Positions 1-8,002 of a DNA stretch of 64,000 nucleotides are shown here, piece after piece. The stretch covers positions 124,001 through 188,000 of the forward strand of contig NZ_JAQIOY010000004.1 in NCBI RefSeq assembly GCF_028023555.1, in the 5' to 3' direction. Source of the DNA: Thalassococcus_A lentus (GTDB lineage: Bacteria > Pseudomonadota > Alphaproteobacteria > Rhodobacterales > Rhodobacteraceae). The notes beneath the pieces were generated by a model. That model ran no database searches. It was given only the letters and a program-made list of their open reading frames with translations, and was not told the origin of the DNA. Both the position numbers and the translations under genes were made by a program. The first letter of the stretch is position 1. Each line of letters opens with the position of its first letter.

Positions 1-696
1 TTCACCAATAAAGGTTTCGAGTTTGGCTTTGGAAATGCGGGGAAGATTGTAGATCGATGGGTTGGGGATGTCTTTGTTGAAATACGCGAAGCTGTCGCAA
101 TGATTGGCCTTGCTCAGCGTTAGGCAGGAACACGAGGATTCGTCGATTTCGGTAGCATCCAGAAGCACCAAAGCTTGGTCAATTTCAGCACGAATTTCCT
201 CGGCTATGTCGCGCACGTCGGACGTCACTTTAGAGAAGGTCAAAAGCGCCTGGGGGTCGACGTCACCATCACGGACATAGTCGCCATTTAGATGCACGAT
301 GAAGACATCTCGAACGTTTTGCCCGACCTCTTCGGCTGCGATCGTCTGAAAGCAGGCATCCTTGATCTGGTTGTGCTGCGCGTCGGTCTTCACCCTGGTC
401 GAGGATTTGATCTCATAGAGATTGACTGAGCCGTCCTCATTCGTCCGAACCATATCGGCTTTGGCGTAGAGACCCCGATCCGTCTGGAAAACTGTCTGAA
501 AGGAAAAATGCGCCGCATCCTCACCAGCTTCTATCAGCTGGCGGACATAGGCCTCCACCTCATAACCTTCAGCGGCGAGCTTCTTGGCATAGTCGGAAAA
601 CTCGCCATGGGGGTAGTCATCGGGTTTGTGCTTGAGCAGCCAGAGCGACTTTGGGCAATGCAGGTATTGGATGAAATCTGTTTTTGAAATTTGCAT
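1..696 (-). CDS. DUF2779 protein with Cas4-like nuclease domain (partial)
   Basis: The first 232 residues are present; the 3' end is cut by the window edge. The N-terminus resembles the Cas4/RecB-type PD-(D/E)XK nuclease part of DUF2779 proteins. D81 and the E95-I96-K97 motif fit the catalytic core. C14 with C189, C191 and C200 fits the four-cysteine iron-sulfur arrangement of Cas4-like enzymes. The start ATG at 696 has no strong Shine-Dalgarno sequence. No CRISPR array or cas genes are near, so a role in CRISPR adaptation is unlikely; DNA processing or defence is inferred. Family call from sequence pattern, function unknown. Confidence 0.75.
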   Translation of the reverse strand, partial: MQISKTDFIQYLHCPKSLWLLKHKPDDYPHGEFSDYAKKLAAEGYEVEAYVRQLIEAGEDAAHFSFQTVFQTDRGLYAKADMVRTNEDGSVNLYEIKSSTRVKTDAQHNQIKDACFQTIAAEEVGQNVRDVFIVHLNGDYVRDGDVDPQALLTFSKVTSDVRDIAEEIRAEIDQALVLLDATEIDESSCSCLTLSKANHCDSFAYFNKDIPNPSIYNLPRISKAKLETFIGE

Positions 697-722
697 GGGT
701 AACTCACAATGTGACTGACTGA

Positions 723-750
723 ATTGTACCCTAGGTGGCAGCCCTACCAA
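723..750 (-). promoter_or_regulatory. Probable promoter of the DUF2779 gene
   Basis: On the minus strand TTGGTA (750-745) and TACAAT (728-723) are separated by 16 nt and lie upstream of the ATG at 696. It overlaps the primase terminator. Pattern-based only. Confidence 0.35.
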
Positions 751-782
751 AGAAAAAGGGCTCGGAAACTTCCAAGCCCTTC
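747..782 (-). terminator. Rho-independent terminator after the primase gene
   Basis: On the minus strand an 11-bp stem with one mismatch (AAGGGCTTGGA / TCCGAGCCCTT) is followed by TTTCTTT. It sits just after the stop of the primase gene. Confidence 0.8.
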
Positions 783-785
783 GGG

Positions 786-1844
786 TCAGTATTTCGGCAG
801 ATCGTCGATCAGCGCCTCGTCCATCGTGTCGGGCTTAACGCCCTCCTCCAGAACGATTGTTCGAACGAACAACCGCTTTGCCAAAATTGGTAAAGCTTGC
901 TCGACACCAGCGCGACCACCGTCGTCACCATCAAAGATCAGGATACAGTTTTTGACGCCCGCATCCGCCAGCAGATCGGCTTGCGCCTCAGAGAGACTCG
1001 CGCCGAAACAGGACACGACCGGCACGGCAGCGGCGTGCAGCCGCAGGACTGACCAGAAGCCTTCGACAATCACCACTGTTTCAGGCACACCTTCTGCCAG
1101 CACGCGGTGAAGGTTGAACAACACCCGCGCCTTTTCGAACCCTTTTGGCAGTTTGTAGCGCGGCGTATCCTTTGGCAGTTCCTCCTCCACCCAGCGACCC
1201 GAATAGGCGATCAGCTCACCATTCTCATTGTGAATGGGGAAGCAGAGACGCCTCTGCATGGAGCCACGTTTGGCAACGCCAAGGCCAAAGGTCTTGATCT
1301 GCGCTTTGGTCAGCTCGCGATCTTCGAGATATGGATGCGAGGCATCCAGTTGCAGCTCGAAAGTCAGCGGTTTGTTGGCGGGTTCGCCATTTGCCTCGGT
1401 CGGCGCATCTTGCTGCTCATCGGCAGCGGGTGCAGCCTCCTCCTTCTCAGCCCGTTTCGCGCCCTTAGGCGCGCGCTTGGCGGGCTTGGAAGGTTTTGCC
1501 TTTGCTTTCGGTTGGTCACCCGATTTGGCATCTTGCTTGCCGCCATCGATGCCGAAGACCTCGACCGCCTGCAAAGCTGCCTTTCGCAGCTCTTTGGGCT
1601 CATCAGGATCAAAGCCCTCCATGCGTGCAAAGAAGTCGAGCACATTGCCCTTGGCTTTGCACGACCAGCACTGAAACACTTTCTTTGAAAGGTTCACCCC
1701 GCAAGACGGGTTGCTGTCATCATGAAACGGGCAATGGATCTTCACCTGATCCTGGCCGTTGGCTTTCGTCTGAAACCCAAAATGCGCCAACACCTCGGTG
1801 AAGTCCAAGTTCTCGCGTACAGTTTGAAAATTAACCCATGTCAT
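786..1844 (-). CDS. CHC2 zinc-finger / Toprim DNA primase
   Basis: A 352-aa primase-like protein. The N-terminal CHC2 zinc finger has C38, H41, C59 and C62. A low-complexity Lys/Ala/Glu/Pro linker spans about 100-160. A Toprim domain lies at about 258-340, with E261 in VIVEG and the D305-G-D307 acidic motif. It is shorter than chromosomal DnaG (about 600 aa) and lacks a DnaB-binding C-terminus, as in plasmid and phage primases. It probably primes element replication or replaces the lagging strand after transfer. The start ATG follows GAAGGAGC and an extended -10 promoter at 1886-1878. Confidence 0.88.
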   Translation of the reverse strand: MTWVNFQTVRENLDFTEVLAHFGFQTKANGQDQVKIHCPFHDDSNPSCGVNLSKKVFQCWSCKAKGNVLDFFARMEGFDPDEPKELRKAALQAVEVFGIDGGKQDAKSGDQPKAKAKPSKPAKRAPKGAKRAEKEEAAPAADEQQDAPTEANGEPANKPLTFELQLDASHPYLEDRELTKAQIKTFGLGVAKRGSMQRRLCFPIHNENGELIAYSGRWVEEELPKDTPRYKLPKGFEKARVLFNLHRVLAEGVPETVVIVEGFWSVLRLHAAAVPVVSCFGASLSEAQADLLADAGVKNCILIFDGDDGGRAGVEQALPILAKRLFVRTIVLEEGVKPDTMDEALIDDLPKY

Positions 1845-1877
1845 AATCGTTTGCTCCTTCGATTGAGGGGGCGCTTG

Positions 1878-1886
1878 ATTATATCA
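1878..1886 (-). promoter_or_regulatory. Extended -10 promoter of the primase gene
   Basis: The minus strand reads TGATATAAT, a perfect TGnTATAAT box 33 nt upstream of the primase start. It belongs to the promoter class repeated through the element. No clear -35 box. Confidence 0.6.
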
Positions 1887-1971
1887 TGTTAGGTTGGTCG
1901 CTAGTTGTTCACCGACACATGTTGGCAGATGAAGCTTCGTCGGAGCTATTCGCGCAGTCCAGCGGGTAGTG

Positions 1972-2412
1972 TCAACAATCTGGAAATTCGTCTGGAGAAG
2001 GACGAAACACAAATGGCGGTCGACTGGCATATCCCTGAGACGAAGAGGCCCTGAAGAGTACGGTGGGGGATTGACCACTTCCAAACGAGAGCACAACTTC
2101 ACCCTCGCGCCCAGGAATTGCAAAAGTCTTCGCCGCGAGGCCGTTCGATAGCTGCACATCCCTCATTCGTGGCGCGGCAAGCCGATCTCCATTTCCATAG
2201 ATGAAGAAGACTTGTTGGTTGCCTCGCCGATCCTCACAAACCTGAAGCGTAAGCTCCGTTTCGCTAGAGCTCTGATTTGGGCCAAGCTCGCCACTTTGTA
2301 CGGGGAAGAAGAGATCAAAGGTTTGTCCCACTTGATACGGACGAACATCTTCTGCAAAGGCTGATCCCGCGAGAACGCAAAAGAACGCGACTGTTTTTCC
2401 AATTGATTTCAT
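1972..2412 (-). CDS. Exported hypothetical protein
   Basis: A 146-aa protein with an N-terminal signal peptide (basic MKSIGK, hydrophobic core, AFA cleavage-like site near residue 20). The mature part is polar with two cysteines (in the QVCEDRR stretch and at the C-terminus) that could form a disulfide. No known domain is recognised. It lies between the primase and a divergent VirD4-like gene. The exported protein at 8705-9097 has a similar size and layout but no evident sequence similarity. Function unknown. Confidence 0.6.
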   Translation of the reverse strand: MKSIGKTVAFFCVLAGSAFAEDVRPYQVGQTFDLFFPVQSGELGPNQSSSETELTLQVCEDRRGNQQVFFIYGNGDRLAAPRMRDVQLSNGLAAKTFAIPGREGEVVLSFGSGQSPTVLFRASSSQGYASRPPFVFRPSPDEFPDC

Positions 2413-2499
2413 ATTCTTTACTCACGTCAGTGATTTACACGGGACTGCCAAACAAATCCCATGGACACCTTAAGTTGCAACCCTCTGGTGTCAATCGTG

Positions 2500-2508
2500 T
2501 GCTACAAT
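2500..2508 (+). promoter_or_regulatory. Extended -10 promoter upstream of VirD4-like gene
   Basis: TGCTACAAT fits the TGnTAnAAT class. A TTGCAA lies 22 nt upstream, too far for a normal -35 box. The leader to the ATG at 2603 is about 90 nt and contains the nested inverted repeat at 2528-2594. Confidence 0.5.
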
Positions 2509-2527
2509 AGCCCCCTGACATCCCGAA

Positions 2528-2594
2528 ACCAGCGCAGACTATCTGCGGGTGCAGTTCACCGATAACCCGTCATCCGTATGAACTCTGCGCTGGT
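2528..2594. repeat. Nested inverted repeats (oriT- or attenuator-like)
   Basis: ACCAGCGCAGA (2528-2538) and TCTGCGCTGGT (2584-2594) are perfect 11-bp inverted copies. Between them a smaller CGGGT (2546-2550) / ACCCG (2565-2569) stem can form. There is no T-run, so this is not a simple terminator. The position, just upstream of a coupling-ATPase gene, suits an oriT stem, an RNA leader structure or an operator. Confidence 0.55.
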
Positions 2595-2602
2595 CTCGGC
2601 AT

Positions 2603-3865
2603 ATGAGCGGAAAGACAAACAACCTCTATCTGGGCTATCGCGCGTCATCTGTTGATGACGAGCTTTTGGCGTTGTCGCAAGAAGACCGCCGCCGCCATGT
2701 CTATGTCATCGGGCAAACGGGATCGGGTAAGACGACCTTTCTCAAAGCCTGCCTTCTCCAAGACATTCACGCGGGGCGTGGCATCGCCTTGATCGACCCT
2801 CATGGCGATTTGGCCGAAGAGATCATCGACAGCATCCCACGCCACCGCACCCGCGATGTGCTTTATTTCAATCCGTCGGATGTAGACTATCCCATCGGCT
2901 TCAACCCGCTTGGACATGTGCCGCCAGAAATGCGCGCAGTCGCGGTGTCGAACATCGTTGCTGCGCTGCGGTCGATCTGGCGCGACAGTTGGGGGCCACG
3001 GATGGAGCATATCCTCGCCAACACGCTCGCGGCATTGGTCGAGGCGCCACAGGGCAAGCCGCAGACGCTCATGTCCATCCCCAAGATGCTGACCGACCCG
3101 AAGTTCCGCAAATCAGTGCTGAAACATGTGCGCGATCCGGTGGTGCTGGATTTCTGGCAGGTGGAATTCGCAGGCTATGACCCGCGCTTTCGCAACGAGG
3201 TCATCGCGCCCGTGCTGAACAAGGTGGGTGCATTCATGCGTTCGCCGATCATGCGCAACATTCTGGGGCAGACGAAGAAGAGCTTCGATCTGCGCTTCAT
3301 GATGGACAACCGCAAAATTCTGGTTGTGAACCTGAGCAAAGGGCAGCTGGGGGAGGATATGGCGAACCTCTTGGGCTCGCTTCTGACCACGTCGATCTAT
3401 CAGGCCGCGATGGGGCGGGCGACGGTGGCCGAGCAGGCGCGTGAGGATTTTCACCTCTACATTGACGAGTTCCAGAATTTCACGACGGATGCGTTTGATG
3501 CGATTGTGTCCGAGGCGCGGAAATACCGGCTATCCCTGACCGTGGCGCATCAATATCTGGATCAGCTGCCTGTTGGGATCAAACAGGCGATTCTGGGAAA
3601 CGTGGGGACGATGATGCTTTTTGCCTTATCGGGGAAGGACGCGGAGGAGCTGGCGGTCGAAATGCACCCCCACACGGCGGCAAGCCTGCGAGCGACGGGT
3701 CGTGGAGAGGCACTGGCTTTGGCCTTGTCTGAGGGGGAGCGGCGGGTTCCTGAGAAAGTGCGGGTTCCAAATGGGTCGTCGTTGCTAAACTCAAGGGAAC
3801 GCGTGACGAGGAATTCAAACGGGAGGTTTTCCAATTGCCACAGAGTTCCTCCATGTGCATTGTGA
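2603..3865 (+). CDS. VirD4/TraG-like DNA-transfer ATPase, 3' end apparently frameshifted
   Basis: A 420-aa P-loop ATPase of the HerA/FtsK superfamily, type IV coupling-protein group. Walker A GQTGSGKTT is at 37-45, DPHGD at 65-69, Walker B LYIDEFQ at 285-291 and a sensor-like AHQ at 315-317. No N-terminal membrane segments are seen, so it is a soluble form. It probably moves the element's DNA. Near codon 395 the coding pattern moves to another frame: one extra A in the A-run at 3787-3789 would give a continuous charged sequence starting LLKLKGTRDEEFK and ending at a TGA overlapping the next gene. The last 25 residues of the annotated frame look non-native. Confidence 0.82.
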   Translation: MSGKTNNLYLGYRASSVDDELLALSQEDRRRHVYVIGQTGSGKTTFLKACLLQDIHAGRGIALIDPHGDLAEEIIDSIPRHRTRDVLYFNPSDVDYPIGFNPLGHVPPEMRAVAVSNIVAALRSIWRDSWGPRMEHILANTLAALVEAPQGKPQTLMSIPKMLTDPKFRKSVLKHVRDPVVLDFWQVEFAGYDPRFRNEVIAPVLNKVGAFMRSPIMRNILGQTKKSFDLRFMMDNRKILVVNLSKGQLGEDMANLLGSLLTTSIYQAAMGRATVAEQAREDFHLYIDEFQNFTTDAFDAIVSEARKYRLSLTVAHQYLDQLPVGIKQAILGNVGTMMLFALSGKDAEELAVEMHPHTAASLRATGRGEALALALSEGERRVPEKVRVPNGSSLLNSRERVTRNSNGRFSNCHRVPPCAL

Positions 3866-3905
3866 TTGGTGTATTTCGTTCTTGTTCTAAAACAGGCTGG
3901 TTTTC

Positions 3906-5213
3906 ATGATTGACAGACGCACCTTTGGAAAAGGCTTAGCTGCCACTACCACTGTCCTTTCAGCACCGTTGATTTTTCCATCGTCCGGGAGAGCCCAGTC
4001 ATTCACCAACGACCCAAGACGATCATCTCAAGCTGAAATTGGGATAATGATAGCAGAAACAGGCCCTTATGCTGATGAGGGCCTCGAACTACTTCGAGGT
4101 TACTTATTGGCCGCTGAGCATGTCAACGGTGATGGTGATGGCGGCGTCCTCAGTTCGTTCTCCTCTAAAGCGCTTGACGGGAATGGGGTTTTGGGAAAAA
4201 AGATTTCCGTAGTGACAGGAGATACGCAAACTAAATCTGATGCCGCTAGAGCGTCGGCCAAATCGTTAATTGAAAAAGATAATGTAATTTCAATCATGGG
4301 CTCCAGCACTTCGGGAGCAGCTCTCGCAACCTTAGATATAGCGCAGCAAGCTGGCGTCATAATGATGGCAGGGAATCCTACAACGCTTGAATTTACCGGT
4401 GCGCGCAGGAGCCGCTTTGGCTTCCGCCATTTTCGAAATGAATTCATTTCCACTCGTCTGTTGATCCAATCTCTTGCGGCGGTGTTTGGAAGAGACCGCA
4501 GAGTAGCAACTGTTAGTTTCGGGAGGGTCGGAGATGCTGGTCACCTTGCTTCTCAGGCTCAAAATGTAGGCTGGGAGATTGGCGCGCAACTGAATCCGGG
4601 TTTCTTTGCACCTCCACAGCAAGTTGTTGCCAATATCGTTAATTCAGGTGTGGATACCGTTCTTACGAATGCTTCCGGTGGAATCTTAGCGCGATTAAAT
4701 CAGACTCTTTTGAGCTTTGGGCTATTTGACCGCCAGATAAATGGAAAAAACTTGGTTTTCGGAGCTCCCAATGGCTCATCGGGCTTCTTTAGCTCGCTAC
4801 AAAACAGTTACATAGGCCTCAATTGGCACTGGGACAATGAAGAGTTGGGCTCATTCGAATTCACTAAAAGTTTTGGTTCTAAGTACGGGTACCCGCCCTC
4901 ACAAGACGCACATACGGCATACACTCAAATGTTGTTGTACGCTGACGCGGTTGCCCGAGCGGAAACGTTTCGCCCTGAAGGTGTGTTCGAAGCGTTGGAA
5001 GGTTTTGAGTATTCTGGCACGGGAAATGGGCAGGCACTATACAATGGCGGCGATCATCAAACTTACCAAACCACCTATGCAGCAAAGGTTGAGACAGGCG
5101 GAAAATTGGCTTTTCTACCTCCGATAGATCAACCTGAATGTAGATGTCCAAGCCTCGGTGGAAGCGATACATGCTTACTGCAATACTGTAGTGATGAGTA
5201 CCAAGAAACATGA
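3906..5213 (+). CDS. Tat-exported solute-binding-like protein (LivJ/PBP1 fold)
   Basis: A 435-aa protein with a twin-arginine signal (RRTFGKG at 4-10, hydrophobic stretch, GRAQS near 30). The mature part resembles type-1 periplasmic binding proteins of branched-chain amino acid/amide ABC systems: IMIAETGPYADEG near the start of the fold and IMGSSTSGA later. The C-terminus adds a cysteine-rich tail (CRCPSLGGSDTC...YC) unusual for the family. No permease or ATPase gene is nearby, so it is more likely a ligand sensor partnered with the overlapping downstream membrane protein. The pair is visibly more AT-rich than its neighbours, suggesting recent acquisition. Start lacks a good ribosome site. 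Confidence 0.7.
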   Translation: MIDRRTFGKGLAATTTVLSAPLIFPSSGRAQSFTNDPRRSSQAEIGIMIAETGPYADEGLELLRGYLLAAEHVNGDGDGGVLSSFSSKALDGNGVLGKKISVVTGDTQTKSDAARASAKSLIEKDNVISIMGSSTSGAALATLDIAQQAGVIMMAGNPTTLEFTGARRSRFGFRHFRNEFISTRLLIQSLAAVFGRDRRVATVSFGRVGDAGHLASQAQNVGWEIGAQLNPGFFAPPQQVVANIVNSGVDTVLTNASGGILARLNQTLLSFGLFDRQINGKNLVFGAPNGSSGFFSSLQNSYIGLNWHWDNEELGSFEFTKSFGSKYGYPPSQDAHTAYTQMLLYADAVARAETFRPEGVFEALEGFEYSGTGNGQALYNGGDHQTYQTTYAAKVETGGKLAFLPPIDQPECRCPSLGGSDTCLLQYCSDEYQET

Positions 5214-6004
5214 TGGCTCGATTTCTGACATCATTAGGTACACACAAAGACGGAATAACAACATTTCTTGCGCTTTTTGCCGTTTTGGTGGGATTTTTTC
5301 AGTATTTCGATTTTCGGGCAGAGACGAGAATTAAATACGCGGTTGAAATCCTCGAGCGTCGCGAGAAGAGTGAACTTCTGAGAGCGGAGGCGGATTTTAA
5401 TCTGTACTGGAAGCAAGGGAGGGATGGCGTTGATCAGTGCAACAAAAGCAGAGCGACAAACAATGGAGCTGAAAGACCTAAAAATGAAATCAAGACCGGT
5501 GGTAGGTGTATTTCTTCCGGCGATTACCGGGTAGTGGTCAGCAAGCTATCAGTCTACTACAATTCCATTTCAAGCTGTGCGCTTGGGAATATTTGCGACC
5601 GCATTGTTGTTTGCTCAAGTATGTCAGGAACAGTGCAGCGATATCTGAGGTTAAATAAATCTTACTTCCGTTCTGTTGCCATAGATGAGGAAGCTGTTGC
5701 AGCCCGGAAACTAGTTCTGTCGCTTCCTGAATTTGTAGAGCTGTGTTTGGGACAGCGTGACTTTACTGAGGCAGAATTTAGAGAAGCTCAAAAAATGTCT
5801 GCGGAAACGGGAAAACCAATACATTCAGAATTCAAGGTCACTAGAGGTTCAGTTTGGTCTAAAGCCAGCTTGTATACCAATGGCGTTCGAGATAGCAGCC
5901 TAAGCTGCCGAACTAGTTTGTGGCTGGAACGCATGTTCGGGCTTGGTATTTCGTTTGCTTGTTCGGATAAGTCAACGAAATACCATCAAATTGTCTTTAG
6001 ATGA
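5210..6004 (+). CDS. Single-pass membrane protein paired with the binding protein
   Basis: A 264-aa protein whose ATG overlaps the stop of the binding-protein gene (ATGATG), indicating translational coupling. One transmembrane helix lies at about 16-34, followed by a charged helical, coiled-coil-like stretch (about 36-70). The C-terminal domain has about nine cysteines, some closely spaced (C-ALGNI-C-DRIVV-C), compatible with disulfides or metal binding. No family is recognised. The stable pairing with a solute-binding-like protein suggests a sensing pair; topology and function are unknown. Confidence 0.6.
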   Translation: MMARFLTSLGTHKDGITTFLALFAVLVGFFQYFDFRAETRIKYAVEILERREKSELLRAEADFNLYWKQGRDGVDQCNKSRATNNGAERPKNEIKTGGRCISSGDYRVVVSKLSVYYNSISSCALGNICDRIVVCSSMSGTVQRYLRLNKSYFRSVAIDEEAVAARKLVLSLPEFVELCLGQRDFTEAEFREAQKMSAETGKPIHSEFKVTRGSVWSKASLYTNGVRDSSLSCRTSLWLERMFGLGISFACSDKSTKYHQIVFR

Positions 6005-6080
6005 TCACGAAGACGCAAGTGGTAATGGACGTACCAATACATTGATGACAACACTTGTTGGTGTGAGCGTCTCTTGATTT

Positions 6081-6089
6081 TGCTAAAAT
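6081..6089 (+). promoter_or_regulatory. Extended -10 promoter giving a leaderless start
   Basis: TGCTAAAAT is followed by exactly 6 nt (GAGCGC) and then the ATG at 6096. Transcription would begin at or within a base or two of the start codon. Confidence 0.6.
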
Positions 6090-6095
6090 GAGCGC

Positions 6096-7022
6096 ATGCT
6101 CAAACGCTCCCGATTCAAACGTGCCAAGCCGTCCAATATCGAACTCACCGACCGTGACGTCGCCATCATTCGCGCGCTCGAGCATCACCGATTTCTGACC
6201 ACCGATCACCTTATGACACTGACGGATACCAGCAGCCGCCAAGGGATCACGCGCAGGCTGCGCGAGCTTTTTGATGCGGGTTATGTTGACCGGCCCAAGG
6301 CGCAAATGCTCACCATGGCTTATGCCGACAAACGCCCAATGGTCTATGCCCTTGGCAACGCGGGGGCTGATCTTCTTGCTGACCGGTTTCAGCTTCGCCT
6401 GCCGGATGTCTATTGGACAGAAAAGAACCGGCGGGTGAAGGAGAAGTTTGTCGAGCATACGCTCGGCATTGCGGATTTCATGGTGGCGATGGAACTGGCC
6501 TGCCGAACAGCGGGTAACATCGAGATTATCCCGCGCGAGACGATCCTGGCCGCATCACCACAGAACACCCGCCGCCGGGAATATCCGTTTCGCTGGCAAA
6601 CGCGGGTGCATTGGAACAACGAGTGGCAAGAGCTGGCCATCGTGCCCGATGCGGTCCTTGGTCTTCGGTACACCGACAAACCAGCGGGGAAGAACAAAGC
6701 CTATTTCTTTGTCGAGATCGACAGGGGCACGATGCCCATCACGCGCCGCGATGTGAAGCAGACGAGCTTTGCGCGCAAGCTGCATTCTTATGCCGACACG
6801 TTCGAGCGCAAGCTGCACACAGAGCAATTCGGCATCAAGAATTTCCGTGTGCTGACGGTGACCACGGGGCGCGAGCGCATAAAGAACATGCAAGAGGCCT
6901 TTCAGGCAGAAGTGGGGGGCAGCGCCCCGGCTGGTTTGTTCCTCTTCGCCGAGAAGGGAAGAGCGCCCGAGGCGATGCTAGATTGGGCGAATGGGAACGG
7001 CGATCCCGTGAGCCTGATCTAG
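6096..7022 (+). CDS. Replication-relaxation family protein
   Basis: A 308-aa protein matching the replication-relaxation family of plasmids and integrative elements. It has an N-terminal winged-helix region (about 15-80; TDRDVAIIRALEHHRFLTT then RRLRELFDAGYV) and a C-terminal alpha/beta domain (about 115-250) with EIDRGTMP and nearby acidic residues. In the family it is tied to plasmid replication or mobilisation, and relaxase-like roles have been proposed. Here it is the best candidate for the initiator of DNA processing, next to two transfer-type ATPases. No Shine-Dalgarno is seen; a leaderless mRNA is likely. Confidence 0.85.
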   Translation: MLKRSRFKRAKPSNIELTDRDVAIIRALEHHRFLTTDHLMTLTDTSSRQGITRRLRELFDAGYVDRPKAQMLTMAYADKRPMVYALGNAGADLLADRFQLRLPDVYWTEKNRRVKEKFVEHTLGIADFMVAMELACRTAGNIEIIPRETILAASPQNTRRREYPFRWQTRVHWNNEWQELAIVPDAVLGLRYTDKPAGKNKAYFFVEIDRGTMPITRRDVKQTSFARKLHSYADTFERKLHTEQFGIKNFRVLTVTTGRERIKNMQEAFQAEVGGSAPAGLFLFAEKGRAPEAMLDWANGNGDPVSLI

Positions 7023-7074
7023 TTGATCGGATGCTGACATTCGACTAACTTAGTTTAAACCTCTCTGTGGGAAT

Positions 7075-7563
7075 ATGACTGTGAAAAATTTTGGCGCTTT
7101 TATTTCCGGAATTGTAATTGCAGGCTTCGGGGGCGCACTCGCGAATTTCCTAAGCTCCGATAAATTCATAAATGCGGTAGGGTACTTTTCAGTTTCACAG
7201 GTAAACGAACAGGTTGCACGAGCGGAACAAGCGAAAGCACAATTAACCATGGTGAAATTGAGCGGGATAGCAGTGGACAGAGAAGGCTGTAGAGACGCCG
7301 CCCGCACGTTTATGGAAGACCTAGGCATTGCACATGAAAGTTCATTAAGTTCGGAATCATTCTACGTTTGGGGCACATTTGTTGACGATTTCGGTGTAGA
7401 AAGTGGTGTCGGCGTTGATTGCAATAGCCGTTACGATGAGTGGACAGACATCTTTATTGCTGTGGCCAGTAGCGACCCAGAAGGGGAAGTCAAAGTCGCC
7501 GGAGAATTGCGCGATATGTTTAAAGAACAGTTTGAACAAGTCCCTTTGACCGTCGGGCGTTAG
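7075..7563 (+). CDS. Membrane-anchored hypothetical protein
   Basis: A 162-aa protein with one hydrophobic N-terminal segment (about 4-24, GAFISGIVIAGFGGALANFL) acting as anchor or uncleaved signal. A helical stretch (about 45-65) and a mixed domain with two cysteines follow. No known family. The gene is AT-richer than the upstream replication-relaxation gene and may be cargo. A terminator at 7592-7617 ends the transcript. Confidence 0.55.
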   Translation: MTVKNFGAFISGIVIAGFGGALANFLSSDKFINAVGYFSVSQVNEQVARAEQAKAQLTMVKLSGIAVDREGCRDAARTFMEDLGIAHESSLSSESFYVWGTFVDDFGVESGVGVDCNSRYDEWTDIFIAVASSDPEGEVKVAGELRDMFKEQFEQVPLTVGR

Positions 7564-7591
7564 TAAACATCGCTCTAAACGCGTCTGTGCC

Positions 7592-7617
7592 CGCACCCAC
7601 GAGGGGTGCGTTTTTCT
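7592..7617 (+). terminator. Rho-independent terminator
   Basis: CGCACCC / GGGTGCG stem (7592-7598, 7604-7610) with a 5-nt loop, followed by TTTTTCTTTT. It ends transcription from the 7075 gene. Confidence 0.85.
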
Positions 7618-7772
7618 TTTCTCTCTTCTGCGGCAGTTCGACGATACCCACCAAATCTTGCCGTCAAGTTCGCTGCGCTGCCTTTGACAGAAAGATGTCT
7701 GGCGGGCTCTTTGGCCTGCTAACGCAGAAGCGAGAATTCTGCGGATTACGAAAAGCGATAACAAGAAACGCT

Positions 7773-7991
7773 ATGACAGATTTACAAGCAAAGGAGGGAA
7801 GAGGGCCAGATTTCAAGCCATGCTGCGACACCGGAATCGAGGTGACCCAAACAGTGCGCCAGCTGTGCAAATTCAGAAAAGAAGACCGCGAGCTCTATAT
7901 GAATATCTGGGAGGATGCGGAGGTCACCGGCATCCGCTGTGTCATATGTGGGCAGGTCTACAGGGAGGAGGATTTCACCATTATTCACTAA
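7773..7991 (+). CDS. Small cysteine-rich protein
   Basis: A 72-aa protein starting MTDLQAKEG. It has CC at 18-19, C32, and a CVIC pair at 56-59, suggesting zinc binding. A longer upstream reading to 7587 crosses a terminator region and is less likely. It is the first of three closely spaced small genes (with DUF2958 and a zinc ribbon). It shares a loose layout with the 73-aa zinc-ribbon protein at 8353 (ED..., then CxxC and an aromatic/Arg tail), perhaps a distant duplicate. Function unknown. Confidence 0.55.
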   Translation: MTDLQAKEGRGPDFKPCCDTGIEVTQTVRQLCKFRKEDRELYMNIWEDAEVTGIRCVICGQVYREEDFTIIH

Positions 7992-8002
7992 CCACTACAA
8001 CT

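Noticed and set aside
7587..7772. Upstream extension of the 72-aa Cys protein
   Set aside because: The longer reading begins in a terminator and has no ribosome site; the internal ATG at 7773 gives the compact Cys-rich protein.
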